From assembly GCF_003148775.1 (NCBI RefSeq), contig NZ_QGGW01000002.1:310001-374000 (forward strand): a stretch of 64,000 nucleotides of DNA. The letters are read 5' to 3'. Positions 9,071 to 18,455 of the stretch are shown one piece after another; positions within the stretch are counted from its first letter, which is position 1; every line of letters starts with the position of its first letter. The stretch comes from Roseicyclus mahoneyensis (GTDB taxonomy: Bacteria; Pseudomonadota; Alphaproteobacteria; Rhodobacterales; Rhodobacteraceae). The position numbers were made by a program, and so were the translations under genes. The notes beneath the pieces were generated by a model, which ran no database searches, was not told where the DNA came from, and saw nothing but the letters and a program-made list of their open reading frames with translations.

Positions 9071-10504
9071 GTGGCCAAGCAACCCATGTTGAAATTCGTG
9101 ACCGTCAGCAAGCAGATGCCCGAAAAGCGTCCGCCCGACCTGCGTCGCGAGGATTTCGATGAGATCTACGGCGAATATGCCCGCGAAAAGGCGGCCGAGC
9201 AGGCCGGGCGCTGCAGCCAGTGCGGCGTGCCCTATTGCCAGACGCATTGCCCGCTGCACAACAATATCCCCGACTGGCTGAAGCTGACCGCCGAAGGGCG
9301 GTTGCAGGAAGCCTATGAGTTGAGCCAGGCGACCAACACCTTCCCCGAGATCTGCGGTCGGATCTGTCCGCAAGACCGGCTCTGCGAAGGCAATTGCGTG
9401 ATCGAACAATCGGGCCACGGCACGGTCACCATCGGGTCGGTCGAGAAATACCTGACCGACACCGCGTGGGAACAGGGCTGGGTCAAGCCCATCGCGCCTG
9501 CGGTGGAACGCCCCGAATCGGTCGGCATCATCGGTGCAGGTCCGGGCGGTCTGGCTGCCGCCGACATGCTGCGCCGTGCCGGTCTGCAGGTCACGGTCTA
9601 TGACCGCTACGACCGCGCGGGCGGGCTGATGACCTATGGCATCCCCGGCTTCAAGCTGGAAAAGGATGTGGTGATGCGCCGCAACGCCCAGCTCGAGGCG
9701 GGCGGGGTGGAATTCGTGCTCAACTGCACCGTGGGCGAGGACGTCAGCTTTGACGCGATCTACGGCAAGCATGATTTCGTCATCATCGCCACCGGCGTCT
9801 ACAAGTCGCGCGACCTGAACGCGCCGGGCGTGGGGGCCGATGGCATCGTGCGCGCGATCGATTATCTGACGGCGTCGAACCGCAAGAGCTTTGGCGACGA
9901 GGTGCCGGAATTCGACAGCGGTGAGCTGAACGCCCACGGCAAGCGCGTCGTTGTCATCGGCGGTGGCGACACCGCGATGGATTGCGTGCGCACGGCGATC
10001 CGGCAAGATGCGATCAGCGTCAAATGCCTCTATCGCCGCGACAAGGCCAACATGCCGGGCAGCCAGCGCGAGGTCGCCAATGCCGAGGAAGAGGGCGTGG
10101 AATTTGTGTGGCTCTCGACGCCCAAGGGCTTCACCGGCGACGCTGTCGACGGCGTGATGGTGCAGAAGATGCGGCTGGGCCAGCCCGACGCGACTGGCCG
10201 CCAAAGCCCCGAGATCATCGAGGGGGCCGATTACGTCGAAGGGGCCGATCTGGTCATCAAGGCGCTGGGTTTCGAGCCAGAGGATCTGCCGACACTTTGG
10301 GGCGCGCCCGAGCTGGAAGTGACGCGCTGGGGCACGATCAAGGCCAATTTCCGCACGCATGAGACGCAGATCCCCAATGTCTACGCGGTGGGCGATATCG
10401 TGCGCGGTGCCAGCCTTGTCGTCTGGGCGATCCGCGACGGGCGCGAGGCGGCTGAGGCGATCCTCGAGAAACTGGCGGTCACCGGCGCGGTGGCGGCAGA
10501 GTGA
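9071..10504 (+). CDS. gltD: Glutamate synthase (NADPH) small subunit
   Basis: Beta subunit of glutamate synthase (477 residues). It takes electrons from NADPH onto FAD and passes them through iron-sulfur clusters to the large subunit, which makes two glutamates from glutamine and 2-oxoglutarate. Cluster-binding cysteines are visible at residues 48, 51, 56, 60 and at 96, 100, 106, 110. The FAD site GAGPGG is at 156-161, and a second dinucleotide motif VIGGGDTAMDC lies near residue 295. The start is the GTG at 9071 preceded by GGGAG (9059-9063); the nearby ATG at 9064 is out of frame. The stop overlaps the GTG of the next gene by four bases, and gltB follows that gene, so all three are coupled. 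Confidence 0.96.
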   Translation: MAKQPMLKFVTVSKQMPEKRPPDLRREDFDEIYGEYAREKAAEQAGRCSQCGVPYCQTHCPLHNNIPDWLKLTAEGRLQEAYELSQATNTFPEICGRICPQDRLCEGNCVIEQSGHGTVTIGSVEKYLTDTAWEQGWVKPIAPAVERPESVGIIGAGPGGLAAADMLRRAGLQVTVYDRYDRAGGLMTYGIPGFKLEKDVVMRRNAQLEAGGVEFVLNCTVGEDVSFDAIYGKHDFVIIATGVYKSRDLNAPGVGADGIVRAIDYLTASNRKSFGDEVPEFDSGELNAHGKRVVVIGGGDTAMDCVRTAIRQDAISVKCLYRRDKANMPGSQREVANAEEEGVEFVWLSTPKGFTGDAVDGVMVQKMRLGQPDATGRQSPEIIEGADYVEGADLVIKALGFEPEDLPTLWGAPELEVTRWGTIKANFRTHETQIPNVYAVGDIVRGASLVVWAIRDGREAAEAILEKLAVTGAVAAE

Positions 10505-11319
10505 GACAGGTACCGGGCATCACGGGTGGGGCCTTGACCGCGGTTTTCGCGGTTCTGACCCTTGCGCCCGTGCTGCCCGCTTCGGCGCAGGATCAGCCCG
10601 AGTTGTTCCAGGTGCCGCCCGGTTGCACGGCCTATCTGACCGTGCAGTCGCGCGGCTGCATGGTCAGCCATCACTGGACCTGCGAGGCTGATCCGCCGGG
10701 CACGCATTGGCGCGCCTCACTCGACGAGGACAGCCCGTTCTACGTCAGCTTTTCCGACAGCGAGTTTCGTTGGCTGCAAAGCTGGAACCTGCGCGGCGGC
10801 GGCACTTCCATCCTGATCGAGCCCGAGGAAGATCCCGCCAGCCTGACGGAGTTGTTGACGACGGGCAGCGACACGATGGTGTTCAGCCTGCGGACAGAGT
10901 CGAACTTCGGCAGTTTCCAGCGCGACTATACCGGCTTTGACCGACTGACTGGCGATGAGGTGGTGGTCGATGGCCGCACGCTGGCCGTGACCGAGTTTTC
11001 CTATCAATACCCGGTCGACGGCGGGATACGCCGCGTGCAGGGCAACCAGTTCGTACACGAAGGCTGGCGGCTGTTCTTCGGGGGTGTGGAGACCGTCACC
11101 GAAGCCAATGGCGAGAGTTTCGAATACAACAACAGCCCGATGGAATTCGCCGAACCCGGCGAACCGGGCTTTCTGACGATGCAACCTATCTACGACTGCG
11201 GCGAGATGTTCAGCGGCTTGCCCCGCGCGGCACCGTCGATTTCCGACCAGATTTTCCGGGTACTCGCGCGTGAGGCGGCACCCGGCCCGAACGGAGGGAC
11301 TGACCATGACGACCTATGA
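10501..11319 (+). CDS. Secreted protein of unknown function between gltD and gltB
   Basis: I do not recognise this 272-residue protein. It begins with a clear Sec-type signal peptide (hydrophobic residues ~9-27, likely cleavage after ASA near residue 29). The mature part has cysteines at residues 42, 53 and 61, a pattern that could form a disulfide-stapled N-terminal lobe, and a fourth near the C-terminus in YDCGEMF. The mature part is rich in aromatic and acidic residues with no membrane segment. The GTG start overlaps the gltD stop (GTGA), and the 3' end overlaps the first 14 bases of gltB, so translation is tightly coupled to glutamate synthase although this product should leave the cytoplasm. 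Codon use resembles its neighbours. The role is unknown; a periplasmic sensor or binding protein is only a guess. Confidence 0.85.
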   Translation: MRQVPGITGGALTAVFAVLTLAPVLPASAQDQPELFQVPPGCTAYLTVQSRGCMVSHHWTCEADPPGTHWRASLDEDSPFYVSFSDSEFRWLQSWNLRGGGTSILIEPEEDPASLTELLTTGSDTMVFSLRTESNFGSFQRDYTGFDRLTGDEVVVDGRTLAVTEFSYQYPVDGGIRRVQGNQFVHEGWRLFFGGVETVTEANGESFEYNNSPMEFAEPGEPGFLTMQPIYDCGEMFSGLPRAAPSISDQIFRVLAREAAPGPNGGTDHDDL

Positions 11320-14300
11320 CGCCACCTGGGCCGCCGCCGAGGAAGCCAAGCGCCAGTGGATGAATGACAACAGCCTGTTCCGCGAAGAGGATGAACATTC
11401 CTCCTGCGGGGTGGGGCTTGTGGTGTCGATCGACGGAACGCCCTCGCGCAAGGTCGTGGAAAACGGCATCAACGCACTGAAAGCCGTCTGGCACCGGGGC
11501 GCGGTCGACGCTGATGGCCGCACCGGTGACGGCGCGGGCATCCATGTGCAGATCCCCGCCACGTTCTTCTACGATCAGGTGCGCCGCACCGGGCATGAGC
11601 CGCGGATGGACGAGTTGATGGCCGTGGGGCAGGTCTTCTTGCCGCGCACCAATTTCGGCGCGCAGGAAACCTGCCGGACCATCGTGGAATCCGAGGTTCT
11701 GCGCATGGGCTACTACATCTACGGCTGGCGTCATGTGCCGGTGAACGTCACCGTGCTGGGCGAAAAGGCAAACGCGACACGGCCCGAGATCGAACAGATC
11801 ATCATTTCCAATGCCAAGGGCGTGGACGAGGAAACATTCGAGCGCGAGCTTTACGTCATCCGCCGCCGGATCGAGAAAGCCGCCGCCGCCGCCGGCATCA
11901 AGGAACTGTATCTTTGCAGCTTTTCGTGCCGGTCGATCATCTACAAGGGGATGATGCTGGCGCAGGACGTGGCCAATTTCTATCCCGACCTGATGGATGC
12001 GCGGTTCGAAAGCGCATTCGCCATCTACCACCAGCGCTACTCCACCAACACCTTCCCGCAGTGGTGGCTGGCGCAGCCTTTCCGCATGCTGGCCCATAAC
12101 GGCGAGATCAACACGTTGAAGGGCAACGTGAACTGGATGCGCAGTCACGAGATCCGCATGGCGTCGACCTATTTCGGGGACATGGCCGAGGATATCAAGC
12201 CGATCATCCCGCAAGGTGCGAGCGATAGTGGCGCCCTTGATGCCGTGTTCGAGGTTCTGGTGCGCGCAGGCCGCTCCGCGCCTATGGCCAAGACCATGCT
12301 GGTGCCCGAGGCGTGGTCGAACACCGCGACCGAACTGCCGAAGGCGTGGCAGGACATGTATTCCTACTGCAATTCCGTGATGGAACCTTGGGATGGCCCA
12401 GCCGCCCTCGCCATGACCGATGGCCGCTGGGTCTGCGCCGGGCTTGACCGGAACGGGTTGCGCCCGATGCGCTATGTCGTGACCGGCGAAGGCTTGCTGA
12501 TCGCGGGCTCCGAAGCCGGGATGGTGCCGGTGAACGAGGCGACGGTGGTGGAAAAGGGCGCGCTTGGCCCCGGCCAGATGATCGCGGTCGACATGGCCGA
12601 GGGGCGTCTTTTCCATGACACCGAAATGAAGGACAAGCTGGCCGCGTCCCGCCCCTTTGGCGACTGGGTGGGCAAGATCGTCGATCTGGCCGCCGAGACC
12701 GAAGGTGCCAGCGAAAGGACCCTGTTCGACGGTGCCGACCTGCGGCGTCGGCAGGTCGCGGCGGGCTACTCCATCGAAGAGCTGGAACAGATCCTTGCGC
12801 CCATGGCCGAGGATGGCAAGGAACAGCTGGCCTCGATGGGCGACGACACGCCCGCCGCGGTGCTGTCGAGCATCTACCGCCCGCTGTCGCATTACTTCCG
12901 CCAGAACTTCAGCCAGGTGACGAACCCGCCGATCGACAGCTTGCGCGAATACCGCGTGATGAGCCTCAAGACCCGGTTCGGCAACCTCAAGAACGTGCTG
13001 GACGAGGACAGCAGCCAGACCGAGATCCTCGTTCTGGAAAGCCCCTTCGTCGCCAACGCCCAGTTCGAGGCGATGGTCAAGCACTTCAACGCCGAACACG
13101 TCGTCATCGACTGCACCTTCCCGGCCGGCGGCAAACCCGATGCGCTGCGCGAAGGGTTGGAACGTATCCGCCACGAGGCGGAGGATGCGGTGCGCTCGGG
13201 GGCGGGCCACATCATCCTGACCGATCAGGGCCAGTCCGAGACGCGCGTGGCGATGCCGATGATCCTTGCGACCAGCGCCGTCCATTCCTGGCTGACGCGG
13301 CAAGGCTTGCGCACTTTCTGCTCGCTCAACGTGCGGTCGGCCGAGTGCATCGACCCCCATTACTTCGCGGTTCTGGTGGGCTGTGGCGCCACCACGGTGA
13401 ACGCCTATCTGGCGCAAGACAGCATCGCCGACCGCATCGCGCGCGGGTTGATCGACGGCACGCTAACCGAGGCGATGGCACGCTACCGGACCGCCATCGA
13501 TCAGGGCTTGCTCAAGATCATGTCCAAGATGGGGATTTCCGTCATCTCCTCCTACCGCGGCGGCCTGAACTTCGAGGCGGTCGGCCTGTCCCGCGCCATG
13601 GTGGCCGAATATTTCCCCGGCATGCTGAGCCGGATTTCCGGCATCGGCGTCAGCGGTCTGCAAAAGAAGGTCGAAGAAGTCCACGCCAAGGGCTTTCTGC
13701 GCGGCGAGAGTGTTTTGCCAATCGGCGGTTTCTATAAGGCGCGTCGCTCTGGCGAAAAGCACGCTTGGGAAGCAACCTCTATGCATATGCTGCAAGAGGC
13801 CTGCAACCGCGCGTCCTATTCGCTGTGGAAGCAGTACTCTGAGAAGATGCGGAGCAACCCGCCGATCCATCTGCGCGACCTGCTGGACATCAAGCCGCTA
13901 GGCAACCCGGTGCCGATCGAAGAGGTGGAATCGATCACCTCGATCCGCAAGCGCTTCGTGACACCGGGCATGTCGCTGGGCGCGCTCAGCCCCGAGGCGC
14001 ACAAGACGCTGAACGTGGCGATGAACCGGATCGGCGCGAAGTCGGACAGCGGCGAGGGCGGCGAGGATCCGGCGCATTTCGTGCCGGAACCCAATGGCGA
14101 CAATCCCAGCGCCAAGATCAAGCAGGTCGCATCGGGCCGCTTCGGCGTCACCGCCGAATACCTCAACCATTGCGAAGAGCTTGAGATCAAGGTGGCTCAG
14201 GGCGCCAAGCCCGGCGAGGGTGGTCAGCTGCCCGGCATGAAGGTGACCGAACTGATCGCGCGCCTGCGTCATTCGACCAAGGGCGTCTCGCTGATTTCGC

Positions 14301-15844
14301 CCCCGCCGCACCACGATATCTATTCGATCGAGGATCTGGCGCAGCTGATCTACGACCTCAAGCAGATCAACCCGCGCGCCAAGGTGACGGTCAAGCTGGT
14401 CGCCTCCTCCGGCGTAGGCACCATCGCGGCGGGCGTGGCCAAGGCCAAGGCCGACATCATCTTGATCTCGGGCCATAACGGCGGCACAGGCGCCAGCCCC
14501 GCGACCTCGATCAAATATGCGGGTCTGCCATGGGAAATGGGTCTGACCGAGGCGCATCAGGTTCTGGCGATGAACAACCTGCGCGACCGGATCACGCTGC
14601 GCACGGATGGCGGCCTGCGCACCGGGCGCGACATCGTCATGGCCGCGATGATGGGGGCCGAGGAGTACGGGATCGGCACCGCGGCGCTGATCGCCATGGG
14701 CTGCATCATGGTGCGCCAGTGCCAGTCCAACACCTGCCCCGTCGGCGTCTGCACCCAGGACGAGGCCCTGCGCGCCAAGTTCACCGGCAATGCCGACAAG
14801 GTGGTGAACCTGATCACCTTCTACGCGCAGGAGGTGCGGGATATCCTCGCCTCCATCGGGGCGCGGTCGATGGATGAGATCATCGGGCGGGCCGATCTGT
14901 TGACGCAGGTCAGCCGTGGGGCGGCGCACCTCGATGACCTCGACCTCAACCCGATGCTGATCACCGTAGATGGCGCGGACCGCATCAAGTATGACCGCAA
15001 CAAGCCGCGCAATGTCGTGCCCGACACGCTGGACGCGCAGATCGTGGCCGATGCCAGCCGCTTCCTACAGGATGGTGAGAAGATGCAACTGTCCTATGCG
15101 GTGCAGAACACGCTGCGCACCATCGGCACCCGCACGTCGAGCCACATCGTACAGGCGTTTGGCATGCGCAACGCGCTGCAGCGCGATCACCTGACGGTCA
15201 AGCTGCAGGGCTCGGCCGGGCAATCGCTGGGTGCCTTTGCGGCACCCGGGCTAAAGCTCGAGGTGACGGGCGACAGCAACGACTATGTCGGCAAGGGCTT
15301 GTCAGGCGGCACCATCGTGGTCAAGCCGATGCAGGACAGCCCGCTGGTGGCGCATGAGAACGTCATCATCGGCAACACGGTCCTTTATGGCGCGACCGAC
15401 GGATACCTGTTCGCCTGCGGGCGGGCCGGCGAGCGGTTCGCCGTGCGCAACTCGGGCGCATCGGTCGTGGTCGAGGGCTGCGGGTCGAACGGCTGCGAAT
15501 ACATGACGGGCGGGGTCGCAGTGATCCTGGGTCGTATCGGCGCAAATTTCGGGGCCGGCATGACCGGGGGTATGGCCTATCTCTACGATCCGGATGGCGT
15601 CGCGCAGGTCAACATGAACCTCGAGACGCTGGTCACCTGTCCGGTCACGGTGGCGCACTGGGAAAACCAGCTGAAGGGCCTGATCGAGGCACATCTGCGC
15701 GAAACCGGCTCACGCCGCGCCGCCAGCATCCTCCAGCATTGGGAAGTCGAGCGGGGCAACTTCATTCAGGTCTGCCCGAAGGAGATGCTGGACAAGCTGG
15801 CCCATCCGCTGACGGTCGAAGCGCGCGCCGTCCCAGCAGAGTGA
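11306..15844 (+). CDS. gltB: Glutamate synthase large subunit
   Basis: Alpha subunit of glutamate synthase (1512 residues, normal length). Domains in order: a class II glutamine amidotransferase with nucleophile Cys34, exposed after removal of a 33-residue propeptide (SSCGVG at 32-37); a central domain; the FMN-binding synthase barrel (about 800-1200) ending in the 3Fe-4S motif CIMVRQCQSNTC starting near residue 1133; and the C-terminal GXGXG beta-helix domain. Ammonia released from glutamine tunnels to the barrel to aminate 2-oxoglutarate. The start is the ATG at 11306 behind GGAGGG (11293-11298); an earlier in-frame codon at 11270 lies inside the upstream gene. A terminator hairpin follows 18 bases after the stop. 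Confidence 0.97.
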   Translation: MTTYDATWAAAEEAKRQWMNDNSLFREEDEHSSCGVGLVVSIDGTPSRKVVENGINALKAVWHRGAVDADGRTGDGAGIHVQIPATFFYDQVRRTGHEPRMDELMAVGQVFLPRTNFGAQETCRTIVESEVLRMGYYIYGWRHVPVNVTVLGEKANATRPEIEQIIISNAKGVDEETFERELYVIRRRIEKAAAAAGIKELYLCSFSCRSIIYKGMMLAQDVANFYPDLMDARFESAFAIYHQRYSTNTFPQWWLAQPFRMLAHNGEINTLKGNVNWMRSHEIRMASTYFGDMAEDIKPIIPQGASDSGALDAVFEVLVRAGRSAPMAKTMLVPEAWSNTATELPKAWQDMYSYCNSVMEPWDGPAALAMTDGRWVCAGLDRNGLRPMRYVVTGEGLLIAGSEAGMVPVNEATVVEKGALGPGQMIAVDMAEGRLFHDTEMKDKLAASRPFGDWVGKIVDLAAETEGASERTLFDGADLRRRQVAAGYSIEELEQILAPMAEDGKEQLASMGDDTPAAVLSSIYRPLSHYFRQNFSQVTNPPIDSLREYRVMSLKTRFGNLKNVLDEDSSQTEILVLESPFVANAQFEAMVKHFNAEHVVIDCTFPAGGKPDALREGLERIRHEAEDAVRSGAGHIILTDQGQSETRVAMPMILATSAVHSWLTRQGLRTFCSLNVRSAECIDPHYFAVLVGCGATTVNAYLAQDSIADRIARGLIDGTLTEAMARYRTAIDQGLLKIMSKMGISVISSYRGGLNFEAVGLSRAMVAEYFPGMLSRISGIGVSGLQKKVEEVHAKGFLRGESVLPIGGFYKARRSGEKHAWEATSMHMLQEACNRASYSLWKQYSEKMRSNPPIHLRDLLDIKPLGNPVPIEEVESITSIRKRFVTPGMSLGALSPEAHKTLNVAMNRIGAKSDSGEGGEDPAHFVPEPNGDNPSAKIKQVASGRFGVTAEYLNHCEELEIKVAQGAKPGEGGQLPGMKVTELIARLRHSTKGVSLISPPPHHDIYSIEDLAQLIYDLKQINPRAKVTVKLVASSGVGTIAAGVAKAKADIILISGHNGGTGASPATSIKYAGLPWEMGLTEAHQVLAMNNLRDRITLRTDGGLRTGRDIVMAAMMGAEEYGIGTAALIAMGCIMVRQCQSNTCPVGVCTQDEALRAKFTGNADKVVNLITFYAQEVRDILASIGARSMDEIIGRADLLTQVSRGAAHLDDLDLNPMLITVDGADRIKYDRNKPRNVVPDTLDAQIVADASRFLQDGEKMQLSYAVQNTLRTIGTRTSSHIVQAFGMRNALQRDHLTVKLQGSAGQSLGAFAAPGLKLEVTGDSNDYVGKGLSGGTIVVKPMQDSPLVAHENVIIGNTVLYGATDGYLFACGRAGERFAVRNSGASVVVEGCGSNGCEYMTGGVAVILGRIGANFGAGMTGGMAYLYDPDGVAQVNMNLETLVTCPVTVAHWENQLKGLIEAHLRETGSRRAASILQHWEVERGNFIQVCPKEMLDKLAHPLTVEARAVPAE

Positions 15845-15862
15845 GATATCATCTTGTCGGCG

Positions 15863-15891
15863 GGGCCATCGCAGCACTGCGGTGGCCCTTT
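15863..15891 (+). terminator. Rho-independent terminator of the glt operon
   Basis: GGGCCATCGCAG (15863-15874) pairs with CTGCGGTGGCCC (15877-15888), twelve base pairs including one G-U, followed by TTT. It sits between the convergent ends of gltB and serB; on the minus strand no T-run follows, so it acts for gltB only. Confidence 0.7.
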
Positions 15892-15905
15892 GCCATTTCC
15901 GGGGC

Positions 15906-16781
15906 TCAGGCGGCCACGAAATCCGCCTTGGCGTAGCCCTGAATATACAAAAGCGCCGTCAGATCGCCGTGGTTGATCGCGTGCGCCGCCTGTGCCTGCA
16001 CGACGGGCTTGGCATGGACCGCCACACCCAACCCCGCGCGGGTCAGCATGCCCAGATCATTGGCCCCGTCGCCGATGGCCAGCACATCGGCCGCGGTGAT
16101 TGACAGTTTCGCGGTCAGATCCTCCAGCGCCGCCACCTTGGCCTCACGCCCGAGGATCGGTTCGGCGACCGTGCCGGTCAGCGCGCCATTCTCGATATGA
16201 AGAATGTTGGCGCGATTCTCATCGAACCCAAGCTTTTCAGCCACGTCTGCCGTAAAGGCAGTGAAGCCGCCCGAGACCAGCGCCGCATATGCGCCATGCG
16301 CCTTCATCGTGGCCACCAGCGTCGCGCCGCCCGGCATCATCGTGATGCGGGTTTGCAAGACGTCACCGATCACGGTCTCGGGCAAACCTTTCAGCAGGGC
16401 GACGCGTTCTTTCAACGCTGCCTCGAAATCAAGTTCGCCATTCATGGCGCGCGCGGTGATCGCCGCTACCCGTTCACCGATACCCGCGGCCGCGGCCAGT
16501 TCGTCGATGCATTCCTGCTGGATCATGGTCGAATCCATATCGGCCAGCAGCAGCTTCTTGCGTCGCCCCGCGCTGGGCTGGCAAACAAGATCGACCCCCT
16601 CGGCGGTTAGGCTGTAGCGGAGGTCTTCGAGGTTCTTCGGTGCCTTGCGCACAGGGAACTCGGCCGCGCAATTGGGATCGAGCCAAAGGGCGTCACCCCC
16701 GCCAAGCGCGTCGCGCAGCGCACGCACCAGCGCGGGTTCCAAGATCATCGCAGGGTTGGTGACAAGCGTCAGGGTATACAT
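15906..16781 (-). CDS. serB: Phosphoserine phosphatase SerB
   Basis: Haloacid-dehalogenase phosphatase (291 residues) catalysing the last step of serine synthesis, O-phosphoserine to serine. HAD motif I is DMDST at residues 81-85 (nucleophile Asp81, acid Asp83). The family-specific IQQECIDELA follows, then motif II VSGGF, the motif III lysine in GREAKV, and motif IV GDGANDL. The ~75-residue N-terminal extension resembles the ACT-like regulatory domain of SerB. I start it at the ATG at 16781 because the long upstream frame overlaps the divergent hydrolase. SerA and serC of the same pathway are about 15 kb away at 32.0-34.9 kb, so the pathway is split in two loci here. Confidence 0.95.
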   Translation of the reverse strand: MYTLTLVTNPAMILEPALVRALRDALGGGDALWLDPNCAAEFPVRKAPKNLEDLRYSLTAEGVDLVCQPSAGRRKKLLLADMDSTMIQQECIDELAAAAGIGERVAAITARAMNGELDFEAALKERVALLKGLPETVIGDVLQTRITMMPGGATLVATMKAHGAYAALVSGGFTAFTADVAEKLGFDENRANILHIENGALTGTVAEPILGREAKVAALEDLTAKLSITAADVLAIGDGANDLGMLTRAGLGVAVHAKPVVQAQAAHAINHGDLTALLYIQGYAKADFVAA

Positions 16782-16905
16782 CGGCGCCCTCGGTCCGGTT
16801 TTTGGGGCATAGACCATGAAGTGCCGCGTCTGGCCAGTGGCTTTGGCTGTTGGCTGTGGCCGGGCTTCGGCTATGTCTTTGACGATACGGGTAACGGATG
16901 GGCTG

Positions 16906-18378
16906 ATGAGACAGGCGATTGTGGCGGGGATCGCGGTGCTGTGCATCGCGCTGGGGCTATGGGGGCTGGAGGCGCCGCGCAGCGGGTTGGCGATATCGCA
17001 CGACCGGGTCGGCGACACGCCCGTGACGGTCATGCGCCTGCCCGACGCGCAGGGGCCGGTGGCCGTGATCGCCCATGGCTTTGCCGGATCGCGCCAGTTG
17101 ATGGCGGCATGGCAGCTAAGCCTTGCGCGGGCTGGTTTCATCACCGTCAGCTTCGATTTCGAGGGGCATGGCCGCAACCCCGTGCCGATGTCGGGGGATG
17201 TGACCAGCATCGACGGCACCACGCGCCTGCTGATGGAGGAAACCGCCCGCGTCACCGATTACGCGACCGCCCTGCCGGGGGCAGAGCCGCGCGTGGCGCT
17301 GGTGGGTCATTCCATGGCGTCGGACGTGGTCGTGCGTCAGGGGCTGGCCGATGACAGGGTCGCGGCGATCGTGGGTATCTCCATCTTCAGCCAGGCGGTG
17401 ACGTCCGAGGAACCCCGCAACTTGCTGATGTTGAACGGCGCATGGGAAGGCGCGCTCCGCACCGAGGCGCAGCGGGTGATGGCCGAGCTGGGCGTCGGCG
17501 AAGGCGAGACGGTCGGCACCCCCGGCGACGGATTCGCGCGGCGGGCCGAGGCGGTGCCCTTGGTCGAGCATGTAGGCGTTCTTTACGCGCCATCGGGGAT
17601 CGCGGCGGGCATCGACTGGATCGCGGCGAGCTTTGGGCTTGTGCCGCAGGCGGGGCTGGTGTCGCTCGGGCCGTGGATCTTGCTGACGCTCTCTGGCGTG
17701 GTGCTGCTGGTCTGGCCGCTCGCGCGGCTGCTGCCGGAGGGCCGCGCGCCCTGGCACCCCGGGCGTATGCAGTTCTGGGCCATGGCGGTTCTGCCGGCGG
17801 TTCTCACACCGGGTCTGCTCAGCCTGTTCGAGACGCGTTTCCTGCCGGTTCTGGTTGCCGATTACCTTGCCCTGCATTTGGCGCTTTATGGCGCTCTGGT
17901 TCTTGCGGGGGCGGCCTGGGCGGGCGGGCTGCCCGCGCGCCGGGGGCTGCTTTTGGGTCTTGGCCTTGCTGTCTATGGCATCGTCGTGTTCGGCGGTGTC
18001 ATGGACCGCTACGTTGGCAGTTTCTTTCCTCATCCCGGACGTGCCGTGGTGATGCTGGCGATCTTGCCCGGGGCGGTTCTGGCGATGCTGGCCGATGCCG
18101 TGCTGCTGGAGGCTGCGCGCGCCGCGCTCTGGCGGCGGATCGTGGCGCGGGGGATGTTCCTGATCTCGCTCGGCATCGCGGTGGCGCTGGATTTCGAGCG
18201 CTTGTTCTTCCTCATCATCATTCTGCCGGTGATAGGTCTGTTCTACCTGAGCTATGGTATGATGGGCCGGTTCGTCGGCAAACGGACAGGCTCGGCCGTG
18301 GCCATGGGGGTCGGGATGGGCGTGATCCTGGGCTGGGCGTTGGGCGTGACATTCCCGATGTTTGATCCCGGCGTCTGA
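16906..18378 (+). CDS. Alpha/beta hydrolase fused to a polytopic membrane domain
   Basis: A 490-residue two-part protein. The N-terminal half (about 40-240, after a hydrophobic leader at 4-22) is an alpha/beta hydrolase: the oxyanion-loop motif HGFAGS at 57-62, DFEGHG at 84-89 and the nucleophile elbow GHSMAS with Ser136. The C-terminal half (about 265-490) is very hydrophobic, with seven or so predicted membrane helices. The substrate is unknown; a dienelactone-hydrolase or lipase-like esterase acting at the membrane is plausible. ATG 16906 is chosen because it gives a leader-like N-terminus; in-frame starts at 16873 and 16816 are possible. It is divergent from serB, and a palindromic repeat/terminator follows. 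Confidence 0.8.
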   Translation: MRQAIVAGIAVLCIALGLWGLEAPRSGLAISHDRVGDTPVTVMRLPDAQGPVAVIAHGFAGSRQLMAAWQLSLARAGFITVSFDFEGHGRNPVPMSGDVTSIDGTTRLLMEETARVTDYATALPGAEPRVALVGHSMASDVVVRQGLADDRVAAIVGISIFSQAVTSEEPRNLLMLNGAWEGALRTEAQRVMAELGVGEGETVGTPGDGFARRAEAVPLVEHVGVLYAPSGIAAGIDWIAASFGLVPQAGLVSLGPWILLTLSGVVLLVWPLARLLPEGRAPWHPGRMQFWAMAVLPAVLTPGLLSLFETRFLPVLVADYLALHLALYGALVLAGAAWAGGLPARRGLLLGLGLAVYGIVVFGGVMDRYVGSFFPHPGRAVVMLAILPGAVLAMLADAVLLEAARAALWRRIVARGMFLISLGIAVALDFERLFFLIIILPVIGLFYLSYGMMGRFVGKRTGSAVAMGVGMGVILGWALGVTFPMFDPGV

Positions 18379-18388
18379 GGCGTGAAGA

Positions 18389-18453
18389 GGGGCTCTGCCC
18401 CGTCACGGCCGTTCCGGCCGCGCCTCCCCGGGATATTTTTGAAACAGAGAAGG
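18389..18453. repeat. Intergenic palindromic element, possible terminator
   Basis: Two adjacent hairpins, GGGGC-TCT-GCCCC (18389-18401) and CGGCC-GTTCC-GGCCG (18406-18420), are followed by CCCCGGGATATTTTTG (18426-18441) and a purine-rich tail. From memory, sequences of this form recur between genes in Rhodobacterales; only one copy is in this window. It separates the convergent hydrolase and PNPOx-like genes and could end transcription of the former. Confidence 0.5.
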
Positions 18454-18455
18454 GG

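Noticed and set aside
9064-9071. ATG at 9064 as the gltD start
   Set aside because: It is out of frame with gltD; the GTG at 9071 is in frame and correctly spaced from GGGAG.
11210-13417. A 735-codon minus-strand frame opposite gltB
   Set aside because: Shadow of gltB: no domain, His/Gly/Arg-rich, no ribosome-binding site.
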